In this document: in pieces, positions 35,972 through 47,855 of the stretch
Position numbering within the stretch: position 1 is the stretch's first letter
Layout: each line of letters opens with the position of its first letter
NCBI RefSeq assembly: GCF_018320785.1
Contig: NC_054865.1
Span: forward strand, 39,373,398-39,437,397
Source of the DNA: Cheilinus undulatus
Lineage: Eukaryota > Chordata > Actinopteri > Labriformes > Labridae
Length of the DNA stretch: 64,000 nt
Reading direction: 5' to 3'
Made by a program: the position numbers and the translations under genes
Notes under the pieces: generated by a model
Told to the model about the DNA's origin: nothing
The model's input: the letters and a program-made list of their open reading frames with translations, nothing else
The model's database searches: none

Positions 35972-37897
35972 CAGGGGTGTCAAACTCGGGTTGTGTTGGG
36001 GCCAGATTAGCTCCAATGAGACATTCTGCTGGCCAGACGTTTTTTTTTTTTTTTTTTTTATCAATATCAATACAACCAAACATTGATATATAGGCTTCTG
36101 AATTATATATTTTGTTAAATTATTCAGGGTTAGATACATGTACCAATAAATAAGAGCTGTACATTTACATATCAAGAAAATTTTAATTAGCGTTATTAGA
36201 CAAAGGGTTTACCAGCAAGAAATCTGAGCAAGTCAGACAAAATATTACGCTGCCCATGCATCATATCACATGTAATGTTTTTTTTTAACACATTTTAACA
36301 TTTTAGCATCCACTGATGATGAAGTTGAAAGTCTTTTGACTGATTTAACACCAGGTTATTATACCTGATCTGGGATCAATCCAGTAGGAGGAGAAAGAGT
36401 GAGAGTGAGACAGAGAGAGGTAGAGAGAAAAAGCGGTTTATTCCTCAATGGTGCATTGTCAGCTCAGAGAGTTCTCCTTCTGAGAGAAATTCAACTTTTA
36501 AACACACATATGAGCCTTGACTGTTGTTTGTCTTTGTGTCCAGTCTTATCAGAATCCCATTGTCATCCCTGCATGCGCCATGAACTGGGCCATCTCTGTG
36601 TGTGATTGCGGACTCTTTATAGCACTTCTCCTTGACCAAACAAGCAGATCTCTTGGGTCACTGGACAGCCTGCATCTGGATAAGGATTGGAATATATGGT
36701 TATGAAGAGGTATTTTCCAACCTTGCAAAGCAGATGGATACGCCTGTTTCTTTGTTTCCCACTGGCGAATCCATCTTGCAAAACTCCCATCTGAACCGTT
36801 TGGGCCTGGTTAGAAAGTGATAGGACCAATCAGCAACGAGGGGCAGTACTTTCAGGCGCGACAGAGTCGTGGCGTAGGAAATCAGCAACAAGAGGCGGGT
36901 GCAATAATGGCGGAAGAGCTTAGTGTGGATGCTGCCAAAGCGCCAGTTTTATCCGAACTTGATGACATTTCTTTGTTAAAAGAAGAACAAAGAACAGCAG
37001 TGAGTGAGCTGCGCATGCACACCTCAGTCGCGGCTACGTCACGTGTTTTGTTGCTCTGCCTGTAAAGATGTGACAGAATGTTCATCCAATCACGCTCTGA
37101 GTTTTTTTCCAAATCCTCTGCCCTTTTCGAAATGCTTAGTATTGAAGGTTTTCCAGATGGATGTGTGAAACAAATCCATCTGGCGTGTCAGGTTACATAT
37201 TTTCTATGACGAGAGCAATTTTTACCATTTGATGAGAGCTGGAGGTAAATATGCCATAGGATTTATAAACGATGTCCCGTTCCAACATAAGTGATAAAGA
37301 CCACAATGTCACTTCTTGTTGACATTAAAATTGTTCATCCGTTAATAAATTCAGTTGATATTCATTTGGCAACACAGTTTTATAATAATCAGGGGTAAAG
37401 GAAATTAACCCCAGCACTCACATTGTCCGAGTCTATTATGCATGATTGGTGAGAACAGACAGCGGCTCTTTGCGGCACATTCAGGGGAAGAAGCTTTATT
37501 TCACAAGGCAAAAAACCCTCATGTTCTTCAAGACCCTGCTATGCAAGAAACTGCTCAAAATTTTTTTTTTTTCAGTAAAAATAGATAAAAGAAATACTTC
37601 ATCATTCTTCTTGAAAAAGCTTGAAAAGCCTCTATTCTAGACAGGGTATTTGCTGAGCTTAAGTTCTCCCTGCTGAAAAGAGTTCGATGTGCTGTATCCT
37701 CCTCATTTATTGCTTCATCATATTAAGCTCTTCATCATCACATAGTTCATAATAGGTTGGTGAAATTTTATATCAGAAATATTTTGATTAGTAAATATTA
37801 ATTTATACTTTTCAAATTTCCCCTCTTTTCTGTAAAATGTCTCATGGGTTTGAGGAGATCACAGGCTGGATCTGGCTTGTTGGCTTTGAGTTTGACA
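35972..37897. mobile_element. hAT-like element with CAGGGGTGTCAAACTC termini, composite
   Basis: Left end CAGGGGTGTCAAACTCGGG and right end GGCTTTGAGTTTGACACTTG form an inverted pair sharing GTGTCAAACTC. GGGCCAGATT and GGATCTGGCT lie subterminally, typical of an abundant vertebrate hAT family. Flanking octamers GCTTAGAG and GCCTTGGG match only partly. The interior holds an unrelated element at about 36690-37200 and a 21-base T run near 36040. Confidence 0.6.
36690..37200. mobile_element. Non-autonomous element with helicase-like N-terminal fragment (copy 2)
   Basis: The left end has an inverted pair AGATGGATACGCC / GGCGAATCCATCT (about 36732-36776). The right end has a hairpin of CCAGATGGAT and ATCCATCTGG near 37155-37185. 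Inside, ATG at 36907 opens a frame MAEELSVDAAKAPVLSELDD followed by ISLLKEEQRTA. This resembles the N-terminus of RecQ-like helicase proteins carried or captured by fish transposons. The frame ends before any helicase motif. Copy 1 at 26130-26710 is the divergent relative. Confidence 0.6.
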
Positions 37898-37899
37898 CT

Positions 37900-38880
37900 T
37901 GTGGCCTTGGGGGTTTAATGCAAACCTCTTACTATAATGACAACTTCTTTTGTCAATTTTCTCTGATATTTCTTGTATCTACTTCAAAAAGGATCCTACA
38001 AAATTATTTTTTAACTTTTATTTTAAGGTTACCGAGACTCAAAGGGCTAGTAAAGAACCGCACAACAGTACGTTGAAAAATATGAATCTGCAATCCATTA
38101 CATTTTAGTGTAAAAGATGGAAAAAACTTTTTGAAGTTCCTCCTCTCCTCTGTGAGTCGTGTCTGGTGCTGGGTCCTGACCGTCACTGAACAAGCTGACA
38201 GATTGTGCTCATACTGGGTCAGTTTTCCTAGCAAGCAAGAACGCTGGATTTGCCATATCATTTTAGTTGCTAAATAAAAGTTTATGACACCATGGCTGCA
38301 TGCCACATATAAGAACAAATCAGACAGTAGAGCCCATAGTGAATGTCCTTCATGTTTTCATATAATTACATTGTTAACATTACTGTGCATAACAGCAATT
38401 ACTGTAGATTTCAGCCAGAGAACTGCTGTTGCTTTTGTCCTGTTGACTGACATAATTGTTTTTTCTTCAGTTACTGTAAGTGCCATTCTAGCAGGTGGTT
38501 TATGCTGCGAGATATATATGCCAGAACATTACCAGAACAGTCAGAATTTACAACCTTTATATACTTGTCACTCACTTTAAAAAGTTTGAAACTTTTTTCC
38601 CATTTTGCTGTTTCTGTTTGTAATTTCTGCGCTATCATTTTGTTTGTGATGAAAATAGATTATATATTCAGTTTTTTTCTGGGAGCTCCTTTCTCCACAT
38701 AAAAATCATTAAAAGAATTTAAGCTAGTATTAATAACACAGAAGCCACAGACACACTGGGGTTTTACAACTATTGTGGTGAGTTAAAAGACAAAAAATAA
38801 CTTTTAATCTACTAAGACATTACAGTTTGGCTTTCCCACAACATGGTTAAAGTTTAAGTAATATGCTTGAAAGTTGGGAG
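37900..38880. other. No gene recognised
   Basis: AT-rich unassigned DNA with short unsupported ORFs. Confidence 0.45.
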
Positions 38881-38884
38881 AATT

Positions 38885-39470
38885 TGCATTGTATTTTTAG
38901 GAATTTCCATTGAAATCTTGTGGAATTAGATGATTTTTTTGGGAAACTTGCTTGGAAATTTTCAAGCATTTTTTAATTTAAATTTCGGGGTTATGTTTGC
39001 AGAGTTTCAAGAATTTTCTCTTTGAAATTTCAGGGCTAGCTTTGTATGGTTTGAAGATTTGCATTGGAAGTTTTGGGAGAAATTCGCTTTGAATGGTTCT
39101 GGACTTTTCATAGGAATTTGATAAATATTTTTGGATGCTTGGGAGAATTTGTTTTGAAATTTTCAGGCATTTTATGGAAATTTTGGAATTGTATTTGTAA
39201 TTTAGGATTTTTTTGGAGGACATTTTTAGGTATAGAAATTAAAGAAATTTTGTTTTAAATTTGGGGGAATTTAGAATGTTAAAGCTTTAGATGATACAGT
39301 TTGAAAAACTTGGTGAATATTTGAAAAAAATATGAGTCATGTTTTTACAGAAATTTTGGGTACTTCTTTTTTATTTTAGGATGTTTGTCAATTTAGGAAA
39401 GAAAAAATCCCAAGAATTTGTAGAACTATCTGTAGAAATTTTGTTTATCCTTGTGGTCCATCATGAAAAT
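38885..39470. repeat. Cryptic GAAATTTT/GGGAGAATTTG repeat
   Basis: About 580 bp of short recurring phrases: GGGAGAATTTGC, TTGAAATTTTCAGGCATTTT, TTGAAATTTCAGGG and GGAAATTTTGG. Spacing is irregular, roughly 30-60 bases. Strong strand asymmetry (few C on the plus strand). Non-coding. Confidence 0.6.
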
Positions 39471-40550
39471 AGAGAAATGATTTCCCCATATCTCTCTTAT
39501 TGACTGACAGTTTCCTACTGACTGAAGACCCCAACCACTGACCGCCTGGCTCAGATCTCAGAAGGTTAAGGTGTGATTTAAAAGTTGGAATGATGGGGGA
39601 CATGCAAGAAGTAACTCATTCCGCAGTTAAGGCGCTGCCACACAAAACACTCACTCACTTCAATCTGGTCTTTGGGACAACGTGTTTTGACCTGAGAACG
39701 GCAGTAGATGAGTCATGGGCCACCAAAATGCAACACTCCATCCTGAGAAGCACACAGTTATCTATCCAAAGTTCATTGTAATCCCCTGAAATGGATGTTG
39801 AAATGTTACGCCCAAAGCCCAAGGCTGTTCCTTGATTCCATCAGGAACAGCCTGTTCCTGATGGAGTCAAGAGTTCACATTCCTGCAGTCTCCAACTACC
39901 ACAAAGCTTCAATAACCCTGCCAACATCAAATTACTTAACTTGAACTCAGTATAGGATTTTCAGAAATATATATCCAATTATATACATACACTGATTAAC
40001 TTTTGAAAATTGGCTCTCGAAGCTGCGAAGAACCCGTGTTGAATCCTCTTGCACAATTTCGCTTGCTTTAAAGTCAAAGGTATGAAACTGCTGTCAATCT
40101 CGCCATGCTTTTTTCATGCAGGAACATTTTCTACTGACTGCACGGAAGAGAAAGAGAGACTTCTGACCTTTTGCATATTTTCTGTAAGTGTAAATGCAAT
40201 TACCTTTACGACATATGGACAGCATAACCGTGCACCCTCCATATGTTTGTAAGATGATCCTAATAAAACAACAGCTTAGATATTGGTCTTGACATGAGGT
40301 TAAGGATTTTTATAACAAGGATCTTTCTTTGTACTCACTTTTTCTGTCTGTATTTTTTATCCAGGAAAACAGCAAAATTACATTTAATCAGTTAAATGTG
40401 TTACATTATTTATTTTGATGTATCATTTTAAAGTCTTTTTCCAAGACCCAGTTGTATGACAGACACTGAATTTCTTTGGCATAAAGACAGGTCAAGACAG
40501 CTGATGATTGTTGTTTTGATCCTTGGCTAACACTCTAACACAGTTACTGT
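39470..40550. other. No gene recognised
   Basis: Contains the inverted pair CAAGGCTGTTCCTTGATTCC / ATCAGGAACAGCCTGTTCCT near 39820-39860, which could form a local hairpin. No gene is supported. Confidence 0.4.
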
Positions 40551-41969
40551 ACAGTGCTATTAAAAAGTATTTTTTTGCATATTTGTCATACTTACATGTT
40601 TCAGATCATCAGATAATTTCAAGATTAGACAAAGATAACCTGAGTAAATAAAAAATGCTGATTTAAAAGATGATTTCTTTAATTGAGGGGAAAAGGTCAT
40701 CCAAACCTACCTGGCCCTATGTGGTTAAGTATTCGCCTTCTAAACCTACTAACTGGTTGCAACTGCAAGCAAGCATTTATGCATTTATGTCTTTTACATT
40801 GCTGTGGAGGAATTTTGGCACACTGTTTTTGGCAGAATTGTTTTATCTCAGCCACATTATAGGGTTTTTAAGATTGAACAGCCTGTTCAAGGTCATGCCA
40901 CAGCATCTCAATCAAATTTTAGTCCAGAGGCCACTCCTTAACCTTCATTTTGTTTGTGTTTCTTTTTCTCAGTCCTTCACCTCCTTCAGAGGTGGACTTA
41001 CTGGTGTGTTTTGGATCATTTACCTGCTACATAGCCCAAGTGTGCTTAAGCTTAAGGTCATGAACTGATGCCCAGGCATTCTCTTTCAGGATTTTCTGGT
41101 AGAGAGCAGAATTCATGGCTCCATCAATTCCAGCAAGTAGTCCAGGTCTTGAAGCAGCAAAGCAGCCCCAGACTATCACAGTACCCACGTGATGTTTGGT
41201 TTTTTTATGTTCTTTTGATGAATTGCTGTGTTAGTTTTACTTCAGATATAACAGGATGCTCACCTTTCAAAAAGCTGAACTTTTGTCTTGTCAGTCCCTA
41301 GAATATTTTCCCAAAAGTCTTAGGGATCAAGCTGTTTTTTTTGCCAAATGTGAGACAAGTTTTTGTGTTCTTTTTGGTAAGCAGTGGTTTTAGCCTTCAA
41401 ACTCTCCCATGGATGCCATTTTTGCCCCGTACCCTTTTTACTGTTGAATCATGAACACTGTCCTTAACTGGGTCAAGTGAGGTCTATAGGTCCTTTGATG
41501 TTCTGGGTTCTTTTGTGACATCCTGGCTGAGTTGTTGATGCACTCTTGGAGTCATTTTGGTAGGCTGGCCACTCCTGGGAAGATTCACCACTGTTCCTAG
41601 TTTTCTTCAGTTGTGGATAATTACTCTCACTGGAGTCCCAAAGCCTTAGAGATGGCTTTGTAACCCTTTCTAGACTGATAGATCCCAAAGACTAAGATTC
41701 TCATCTGTTCTTGAATTTCTTCAGTCCCTACAAGATGTGTTTCCAAAACATGTAATTAATTAAATTTATGAATTTATGATTTAACAAAAAGGGCAGTTAC
41801 TTTTTACATAGGGCCAGGTAGGTTTAGATGGCTTATTTACTTGACTTATCTTTATCTAATATTAAAACGTGTTTAATGATCTGAAAGATGTAAGTGTAAA
41901 AATATGCAAAAGATTTTTTAAAAAATCAGAAAGGAGGAAAATATTTATTCACTGCGCTGTGTATGACAT
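40551..41969 (-). mobile_element. Tc1-like DNA transposon, near full length, dead
   Basis: Both terminal regions are present. The left is AGTGCTATTAAAAAGTATTT with TGTTTCAGATCATCAGATAA. The right is TAGGGCCAGGTAGGTTTAGA through AATATTTATTCACTGCGCTG. The repeated CCTACCTGGCCCTATG (left) and CATAGGGCCAGGTAGG (right) are inverted. Transposase remnants are on the minus strand; for example, the CTCTTTCAGGATTTTCTGGT and CTTTTGTCTTGTCAGTCC areas translate in pieces, with many stops. A different Tc1 family from the 4698/28443/55449 copies. Confidence 0.75.
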
Positions 41970-42590
41970 TTCTTTAAAGTTGTAAACATTTTAATCAAGA
42001 ATAAAACAATTATTTCTTCCATGTTCATTCATTTTAAGACACCAAATTAATGAAGGTTGTAAACTCTTCAAATACTGATTTATTGGCGATTACAAAGCTC
42101 TGTAAACTTCTATGACCTTTTGTTAATATCCAAAGCTGTAATTCTGAACTTTCCTCCCTGTAGAAAGGTTCAAAGTGCCGTGATGTTTTTTTTGCCAGAC
42201 TTTTTTGGTTGTTTTTGTTCTCTGCCTTATTTGCTGTATTAACCGGCTGTACAGTTTTGCAATACCATCACTTTCTGTCCAAAAGAAATCAAATGAACCA
42301 GACAGCCTTGTTTACTTTTAGGAGACTATTATGCAAAGCAAAGACACAAGCGGTACAAGCTGTTACAAAAGATCCTGCTTAGCAAAAGCTTGACATAGAA
42401 TATAATTTAAACATTTTCAAAGAATAGAGGTTTGACAATGTGCTAAACATTTCAAAAACATGAAACAGCAAGGGCCCATAAAAGTCTTTAGAGGTTTGTT
42501 TTGATATCAAAGCTTGTAACCTAGATTAACACGATGGTGGGTCAACGAGTTTACATTGCTGACTCTGTCCTTTTGGCATCCAGACTTTGA
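41970..42590. other. Upstream flank of haptoglobin
   Basis: No gene or recognised repeat. Precedes the haptoglobin promoter region. Confidence 0.4.
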
Positions 42591-42596
42591 TGAGTC

Positions 42597-42720
42597 TTGC
42601 AACTGATGAAAAACCAGATTTTGCAACCATTTAGTTGATTTTGGTGCCAAGCAGAAATTTCCAGAGCAGAGTTTCTGTCCCTCTGTGTGAATAAATACTC
42701 TCTGCTCATCATACTCAACA
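42597..42720 (+). promoter_or_regulatory. Haptoglobin promoter region
   Basis: A TATA-like ATAAATA lies at 42691-42697, about 85 bases before the start codon, leaving a 5' UTR of roughly 55-60 bases. TTGCAAC occurs twice, at 42597-42603 and 42621-42627, resembling C/EBP half-sites. C/EBP control is established for mammalian haptoglobin as a liver acute-phase gene. Binding here is inference. Confidence 0.5.
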
Positions 42721-42777
42721 CACTCAAGGGGAACGATTGAAACTACTGTCACCGCAGAGAAGAACATCATCAACAGG

Positions 42778-45700
42778 ATGTGGTAAGCGAAAACTTCTTT
42801 ATTATTTAAATCATTAAAAGGGTTACAAACTAAATCTAATTTTTTTTTTGTATCCAGAAGTCCTTTTTTTCATGTTTAAAATTAACCTAACAAAAAATTT
42901 TATTTACTTTGAATGCAGAAAGTTACTTGAAAAGTATTCAAGAAAAACTCACTTTAATTTGGTGGAATAAGAAAGAAATTATCTGGGAATTATCAAGCAA
43001 CTTCAATAGTAAAACTATCATCTTATTTCTAGGAAATAACTTGGTAAAATACCACCTTGTTACCAGAGAATTGCCACAATATAATGAGGAGTTACTTGAT
43101 AGTTAATTCATTATTACTAGGTTAAAACTTCCTTAATATACCATATTTCTGAGTAATTAATCGGTAGAATGCCAACTTCTTACAAGGTAAATACCACCTT
43201 ATTCCTGATAAATTATAATTAATGCCCATTACTATAAAACTACTATGTAATTACTAGATAATTATTAGGTAATCAGGGACCACTAAAATAAAGTGTTAGC
43301 AAATGATTTATGCTGTCTATATACGACAATTACATTTAACTTATCCACCGAGCTGTTTGCAATCAATTCGATGCATTCATTTCTTTAATTGACCTCAGTA
43401 TTTTCTCTGGATTTTGAATGAATATTGAATGTAGCATTTCATGTATTTTGATTGTTGTTTTTCTCTTGTTATTGAAGGTTTTCACTGGCTGTGCTTCTCC
43501 TGGCTTCATGCTGTCTGGTGGATGTGACTCATGCTGAAGAAACAAAGGAAAACACTATGTCAGGTAACAAAGACTCACACATGTACAAACACAGGAATGG
43601 GCTTCTAACCAGTTTAACACATGAAAAGCTAATTTGTGTTTTTATATCAGTGTTTAACATTTTTGTTGAAATTACACAGCACATTGTGTATGATAAAAGA
43701 AAGCTGTGGGATGAAAAGAAGAGAAAGAAAAAAGGATGATGAGACCAAAAAAAGGTGATACCAGAAAAAAAGCAAATGGAACACCAAAATCGGTGTAATT
43801 TTTTGTCTTGGATCCATGCATGTTATTGTCAAATGTCATACCTATCCATTAGATGTTGAGATAAATCTTCCTGTACCAAGGTGTGTTATAAAATCGTTGA
43901 GCAATGTGGTAAAGCACTGACGGTGTTAGGGTCAGGCGCAGGTAAATCTCAAACATATTCTGTGCTTTGTGGCATTTAAAATAACAAACTATCACAGCAT
44001 TAAAACATTTTCTATCAAAAGGCAGTCAGAATCTTGTCAAAATTAGATTCGCAAATACTGACTAAAACCACCATAAAGCAGTTACTTAGTAGTTTATACA
44101 AAGGTCTTTTGATAAGAAGAGCATGCATAGGCCTTTTTTAGGGTTTTGTCAGTCAAAAAATTAAAATTTATGTTGATTTTTGGCCGCAGTGTTTCACTTT
44201 TTCTTCTCTCTTGGGTCTTGGGGGTGGCTCCGCTTTTTAGATGCATGTAGGGGGGCTCCAAGGAAAAATGGCTGGGAAACACCCCCCCCACAAAAAAAAA
44301 GGAACAATCCAAGCAGTAAGAAAATAAGGACATGGAACTGATGTAACACGAGTACTGAACAGTTTTTTTTTGTTCAGGGACTGTAATGCGTCCAGTAAAT
44401 TAGTCATTCATTTGCAGTATTTGCTCTAGTTAGCCACTGTTAAGCATGCCCTATATACATTATGAAAAAACGCTCACATCCTTACATCAATGGTGAACAA
44501 ATCTCTTCAGGTCTTAGAACTACAAAAGCACACATCATCCTCATCGCCTACAAGCTTTCAGTGCTGAGAGGAGCCGTGCGTGTACTCGGCATGTTGCCTT
44601 CAATCAGCATCACTTGAAGCAGTGTTAACAATTTTGGTCACACAAAAGACGTGGATCAAAGGACAGAGAGTGGATGGGTTCCTATCTTTGCTTGGCACTG
44701 AATACATTAGAGCCCACTGCTTCAGAAGGAAGCCCTCAGAGCATAATACATCACATTCAGATGACAGAGCTTCATTTAAAGCAGATTGTTCGTAGTGATA
44801 ATGACTGCAGTGTGTATGCCACAAGATAACCCTAATGTTGGAGGATAGTATTTCGATAAATAAGGTTCATAATGTCCCAGCTCAAGACCACCTTAACAGC
44901 TTTATTTGGGTGACGAGATATTTGTAGAAAAAAACACATAAAGAAGATGAAAATTGAACAAATACTCTAAATGGAACAAGTACTTAAATATCGAGGATGT
45001 GGACTATTTTATTCTAAAATAACATCACAGATGTGTGCTATACTATAAAAGAAGAGTAGTTTGTTAAATTAAAAATATTGATTCAAGTGATAACACACAA
45101 TTGAATCAAGTTTTCCCAACTCAACAAATTATATTAACACAGTTCCTTTGAGTCAATGTATTTTCTTTTAAGTTCTATCAACTTAGTTTTACTCATGCAG
45201 TTGGGTTGGTTTTACTTGACTTTTTTAAGTTAATTTACATTGTGGAAACTTTCCTACACTTGAAAATTCTCTTTAATCCCACACAAAACAAAATGTTTAA
45301 GTATTTTTCATAAAGCTACATGTTCTTCATCTATTGCTATTTTCGCAACTCGGTAAGATTTCTGCATTTTATTTTACAAAAGGTGTGAACATTCATGAAG
45401 ATGACTTTGATTATTCATAGAATTGTGTAACCCTTTAGATAAGGCTTCAAAATGAAGCACATCAGCATTTCAGACGATAGCCTGCAGGGACAACATCATG
45501 CTGTTTTTGCATAAAAACAGCACCAGAGCACTCATGTCTAAACAAACATTTTCAGCTGCAGTTATAACTGACTTTATTTGCTAGTGACTTTTCCATAGCT
45601 TTGCCAGAGTAAACCAGCGACACAAAAAAGCCCCACAAATGCATTATTCCTTCTTAACCTCTTGACAGTTTGCTCTTTCGTTGGTGCAATGTTCATTTAA

Positions 45701-47634
45701 TTTCTTTTACTGTCTATGTAGCAGAAAGATTCAACAGTAGAAGTCATTTCAGAAGGATCTACCATCAGCATCATTGCCAGACCAGGTCAAGGTCTTTCAA
45801 ATATTTGGTTTAGGTCATCTGCAAGGAAAAGAGTGCGCAGTCATGCCTCTTGATAATCAGCCAGTGAACACACAAAACAAACATGTAATTCTTCCAGAGT
45901 ACAAGCTGAGTACTGTGGGTCTAACCGCTGCAAATGTACATCTGGTGCAGTTGTTTTGTTCTATTTCCATTTATTGTAATAGATATGATGTGATATGTAG
46001 AGAAATAAATTACCTGAGCCTCAAATAAATGTCCTTAAGAAACACATATGAATTATATGAAGGGGACCAATACCCCTGTGGGACTGTAAACTTTTTCCAC
46101 ACTATATTTGAAACCATTAGCAGAAGCAGTTTGAGATTTATAACGACATGATAGAAGAAAGCTTTAAGCAGACAGAGCACATTTTAATCAGAGACAGTGT
46201 GATCAACATTACATTTCTTGTTGCAAACTTGTAACAATTCTCTATGAATGTCTGTGTCTACATCTTAGCCTCCAGGTTGGCATCAGTCCGGTCCAGGCGA
46301 ATGGTTGGTGGGATGCTGGCTCCTCATGTCCCCTGGCAGGCCATGATCTACCTCTCTGACAATGTGGTGACTGGAGGCTACGCAGGTGGGGCCTTAATCT
46401 CTGACCGCTGGATTTTGACGGCTGGCAGGAACCTTTTTGTCAGAAAGACAAGACAGGATACCCAGGGACAAAATCCTGTAATTCCTAAAGTCTATCTGGG
46501 AATCAGAGGTCTTCCAGAAGCAACTGAGGCCAAACAAGTGGCTGTAGAGAAGGTGAGTATGATAAACTTTTTGTCCAGGTTCACAATATTTTCTTTACTT
46601 TTTGGCTTTCTTTACTTCTTTACTTTACTTTCTTTTCTTTGGCACTCTCTATTGTATTCATTTAAGTTATATACACACAGACTGACATCCATAGACACTA
46701 ATACTGCAGCTCTGATTTACTGGAAATGTGGAAATGTTTTCACTGACATGCATGTGGATGAAGATGTACAATATTCTAAATATTATTTTTTACCTAATAT
46801 TATGTCTGTGTACAAAGATCTCCTGATGTGCATTGCACATTGTCTGTAGGAAAAGATGGATGAAATGATACTGAGCTCTTGTGCTGTGGTTACAGTGGGG
46901 GTCACAAAACCCCATGTTAAATGAGCACAGCAAAAGTACCCAAGATAAAATGTATGTCATTGAAAAGGACAAATTACAAAAGTGAGCACTGACAATCCTG
47001 GTGCCCTCAGGTCTTCAATAAGGCTGCTAATGGGTCAAACATTAAAACACAAACATTTAGACTTTCTTTTTCTTGATTCCCCTTGCAGATTGTTCTTCAT
47101 CCAGGCTTTCAGAACCACACTGACTGGGACAACGACCTGGCTCTGATTAAGCTGAAGGAACCTGTAGTTATTAACGATAAAGTGACCCCCATCCCCCTGC
47201 CTGAGGCAAACCAGCACACCTTGATTGGACCTGGGGTCATTACAGGCTGGGGTTGGGGTCATCTGTTAACTGCTTCTGAATCGCTCAAACACATGACCCT
47301 TCCCCTGGCTCCCGTGTCATCCTGTAGGTATGAATTTACTGAGAGCAACACAACAGTTGTAGATGGCAACGTGTTCTGCACCCGACCTGCCCCATTTGAC
47401 CAAAACGTTTGTTTCGGGGATGCAGGGGGTGCTTTGGCTGTCATAGATGATAACACTGGAGATGTTTATGCTCAAGGGATCCTGTCCTATGATAAGCCCT
47501 GCAGAAGGCAGAGATATGCAGTGTACATGAAGGTTTCTGCCTATTTGCCCTGGATCCACAGTGTCATCAGAGGAGATACAGAGGGGTCGGCTGCTCTGCG
47601 TGTCAGTGTGATGAAAAGGATGTACTCATTGTAA
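42778..47634 (+). CDS. hp: Haptoglobin
   Basis: Secreted haemoglobin-binding plasma protein with a serine-protease-like fold. Exons: 42778-42782 (ATGTG), 43478-43563, 46269-46552, 47089-47634. All introns are GT-AG and phases join cleanly (2, 1, 0), giving 306 residues. Signal peptide 1-21 (MWFSLAVLLLASCC start, cleavage after THA). A tail of about 20 residues ends SVRSRR before MVGG (42-45), the activation-type cleavage site. The protease-like domain has ILTAGRNLF in place of LTAAHC, so the catalytic His is lost. Asp 141 is kept (DNDLALI). GDAGGALAV carries Ala at about 237 instead of Ser. Cysteines of the usual 42-58 pair are absent; the 168-182 and 191-220 pairs are present. N-glycosylation sites are NHT and NTT. 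Human haptoglobin has the same His/Ser losses. No CCP domain is encoded. Confidence 0.92.
42950..43300. repeat. Dispersed GGTAATTAC-type repeat in haptoglobin intron 1
   Basis: Recurring phrases ACCACCTTGTTACCAG, TAATTACTAGATAATTATTA and the terminal GGGACCACTAAAATAAAGTG, known to me as a common teleost repeat end. Lies wholly inside intron 1 (42783-43477). Confidence 0.5.
44036..44285. mobile_element. hAT-like MITE in haptoglobin intron 2 (truncated)
   Basis: Same family as 4935-5259 and 62452-62778: GCATGCATAGGCCTTTTTTA, CACTTTTTCTTCTCTCTTGG, and right end AAATGGCTGGGAAACACCC. The left terminus is missing. Confidence 0.7.
45085..45250. repeat. AACTCAAC/AAGTT-rich MITE-like repeat
   Basis: Contains AATTGAATCAAGTT, CCCAACTCAACAAATTA, TTTTAAGTTCTATCAACTTA and AAGTTAATTTACATTGTGG, an abundant teleost repeat type. 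In haptoglobin intron 2. Confidence 0.45.
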
Positions 47635-47849
47635 TCTAGCAGCAGAGCCTCAGGCCTTCTTCTCTTCTTTTTCAGTTGAAGTCAATCACCTAATATGTCC
47701 AACAAGGGCAGTTAAGAGGCATTTAGTGAAACATGAAAGGTATTAAGTCAGTGGATCATTATTAAATCATTTTCATGAAATTACTTGTGTTCTGTCTCTA
47801 CTTTGTTTTTAGTGGGAAGGAAATTAAAGTTACTGGACTAATTTCATTG

Positions 47850-47855
47850 AATAAA
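47850..47855 (+). terminator. Haptoglobin poly(A) signal
   Basis: AATAAA in TTGAATAAAGTCAG, 216 bases after the haptoglobin stop codon; the first canonical signal on the strand after the stop. Confidence 0.7.

Noticed and set aside
44580..44795. 71-codon ORF in haptoglobin intron 2
   Set aside because: No domain or splice sites, and the haptoglobin exons join in phase without it.
46244..46849. 201-codon ORF read as a single gene
   Set aside because: It runs through the exon 3 acceptor and donor of haptoglobin; the parts before 46269 and after 46552 are intron.
47259..47559. Minus-strand ORFs across haptoglobin exon 4
   Set aside because: Antisense shadows of the haptoglobin coding exon.
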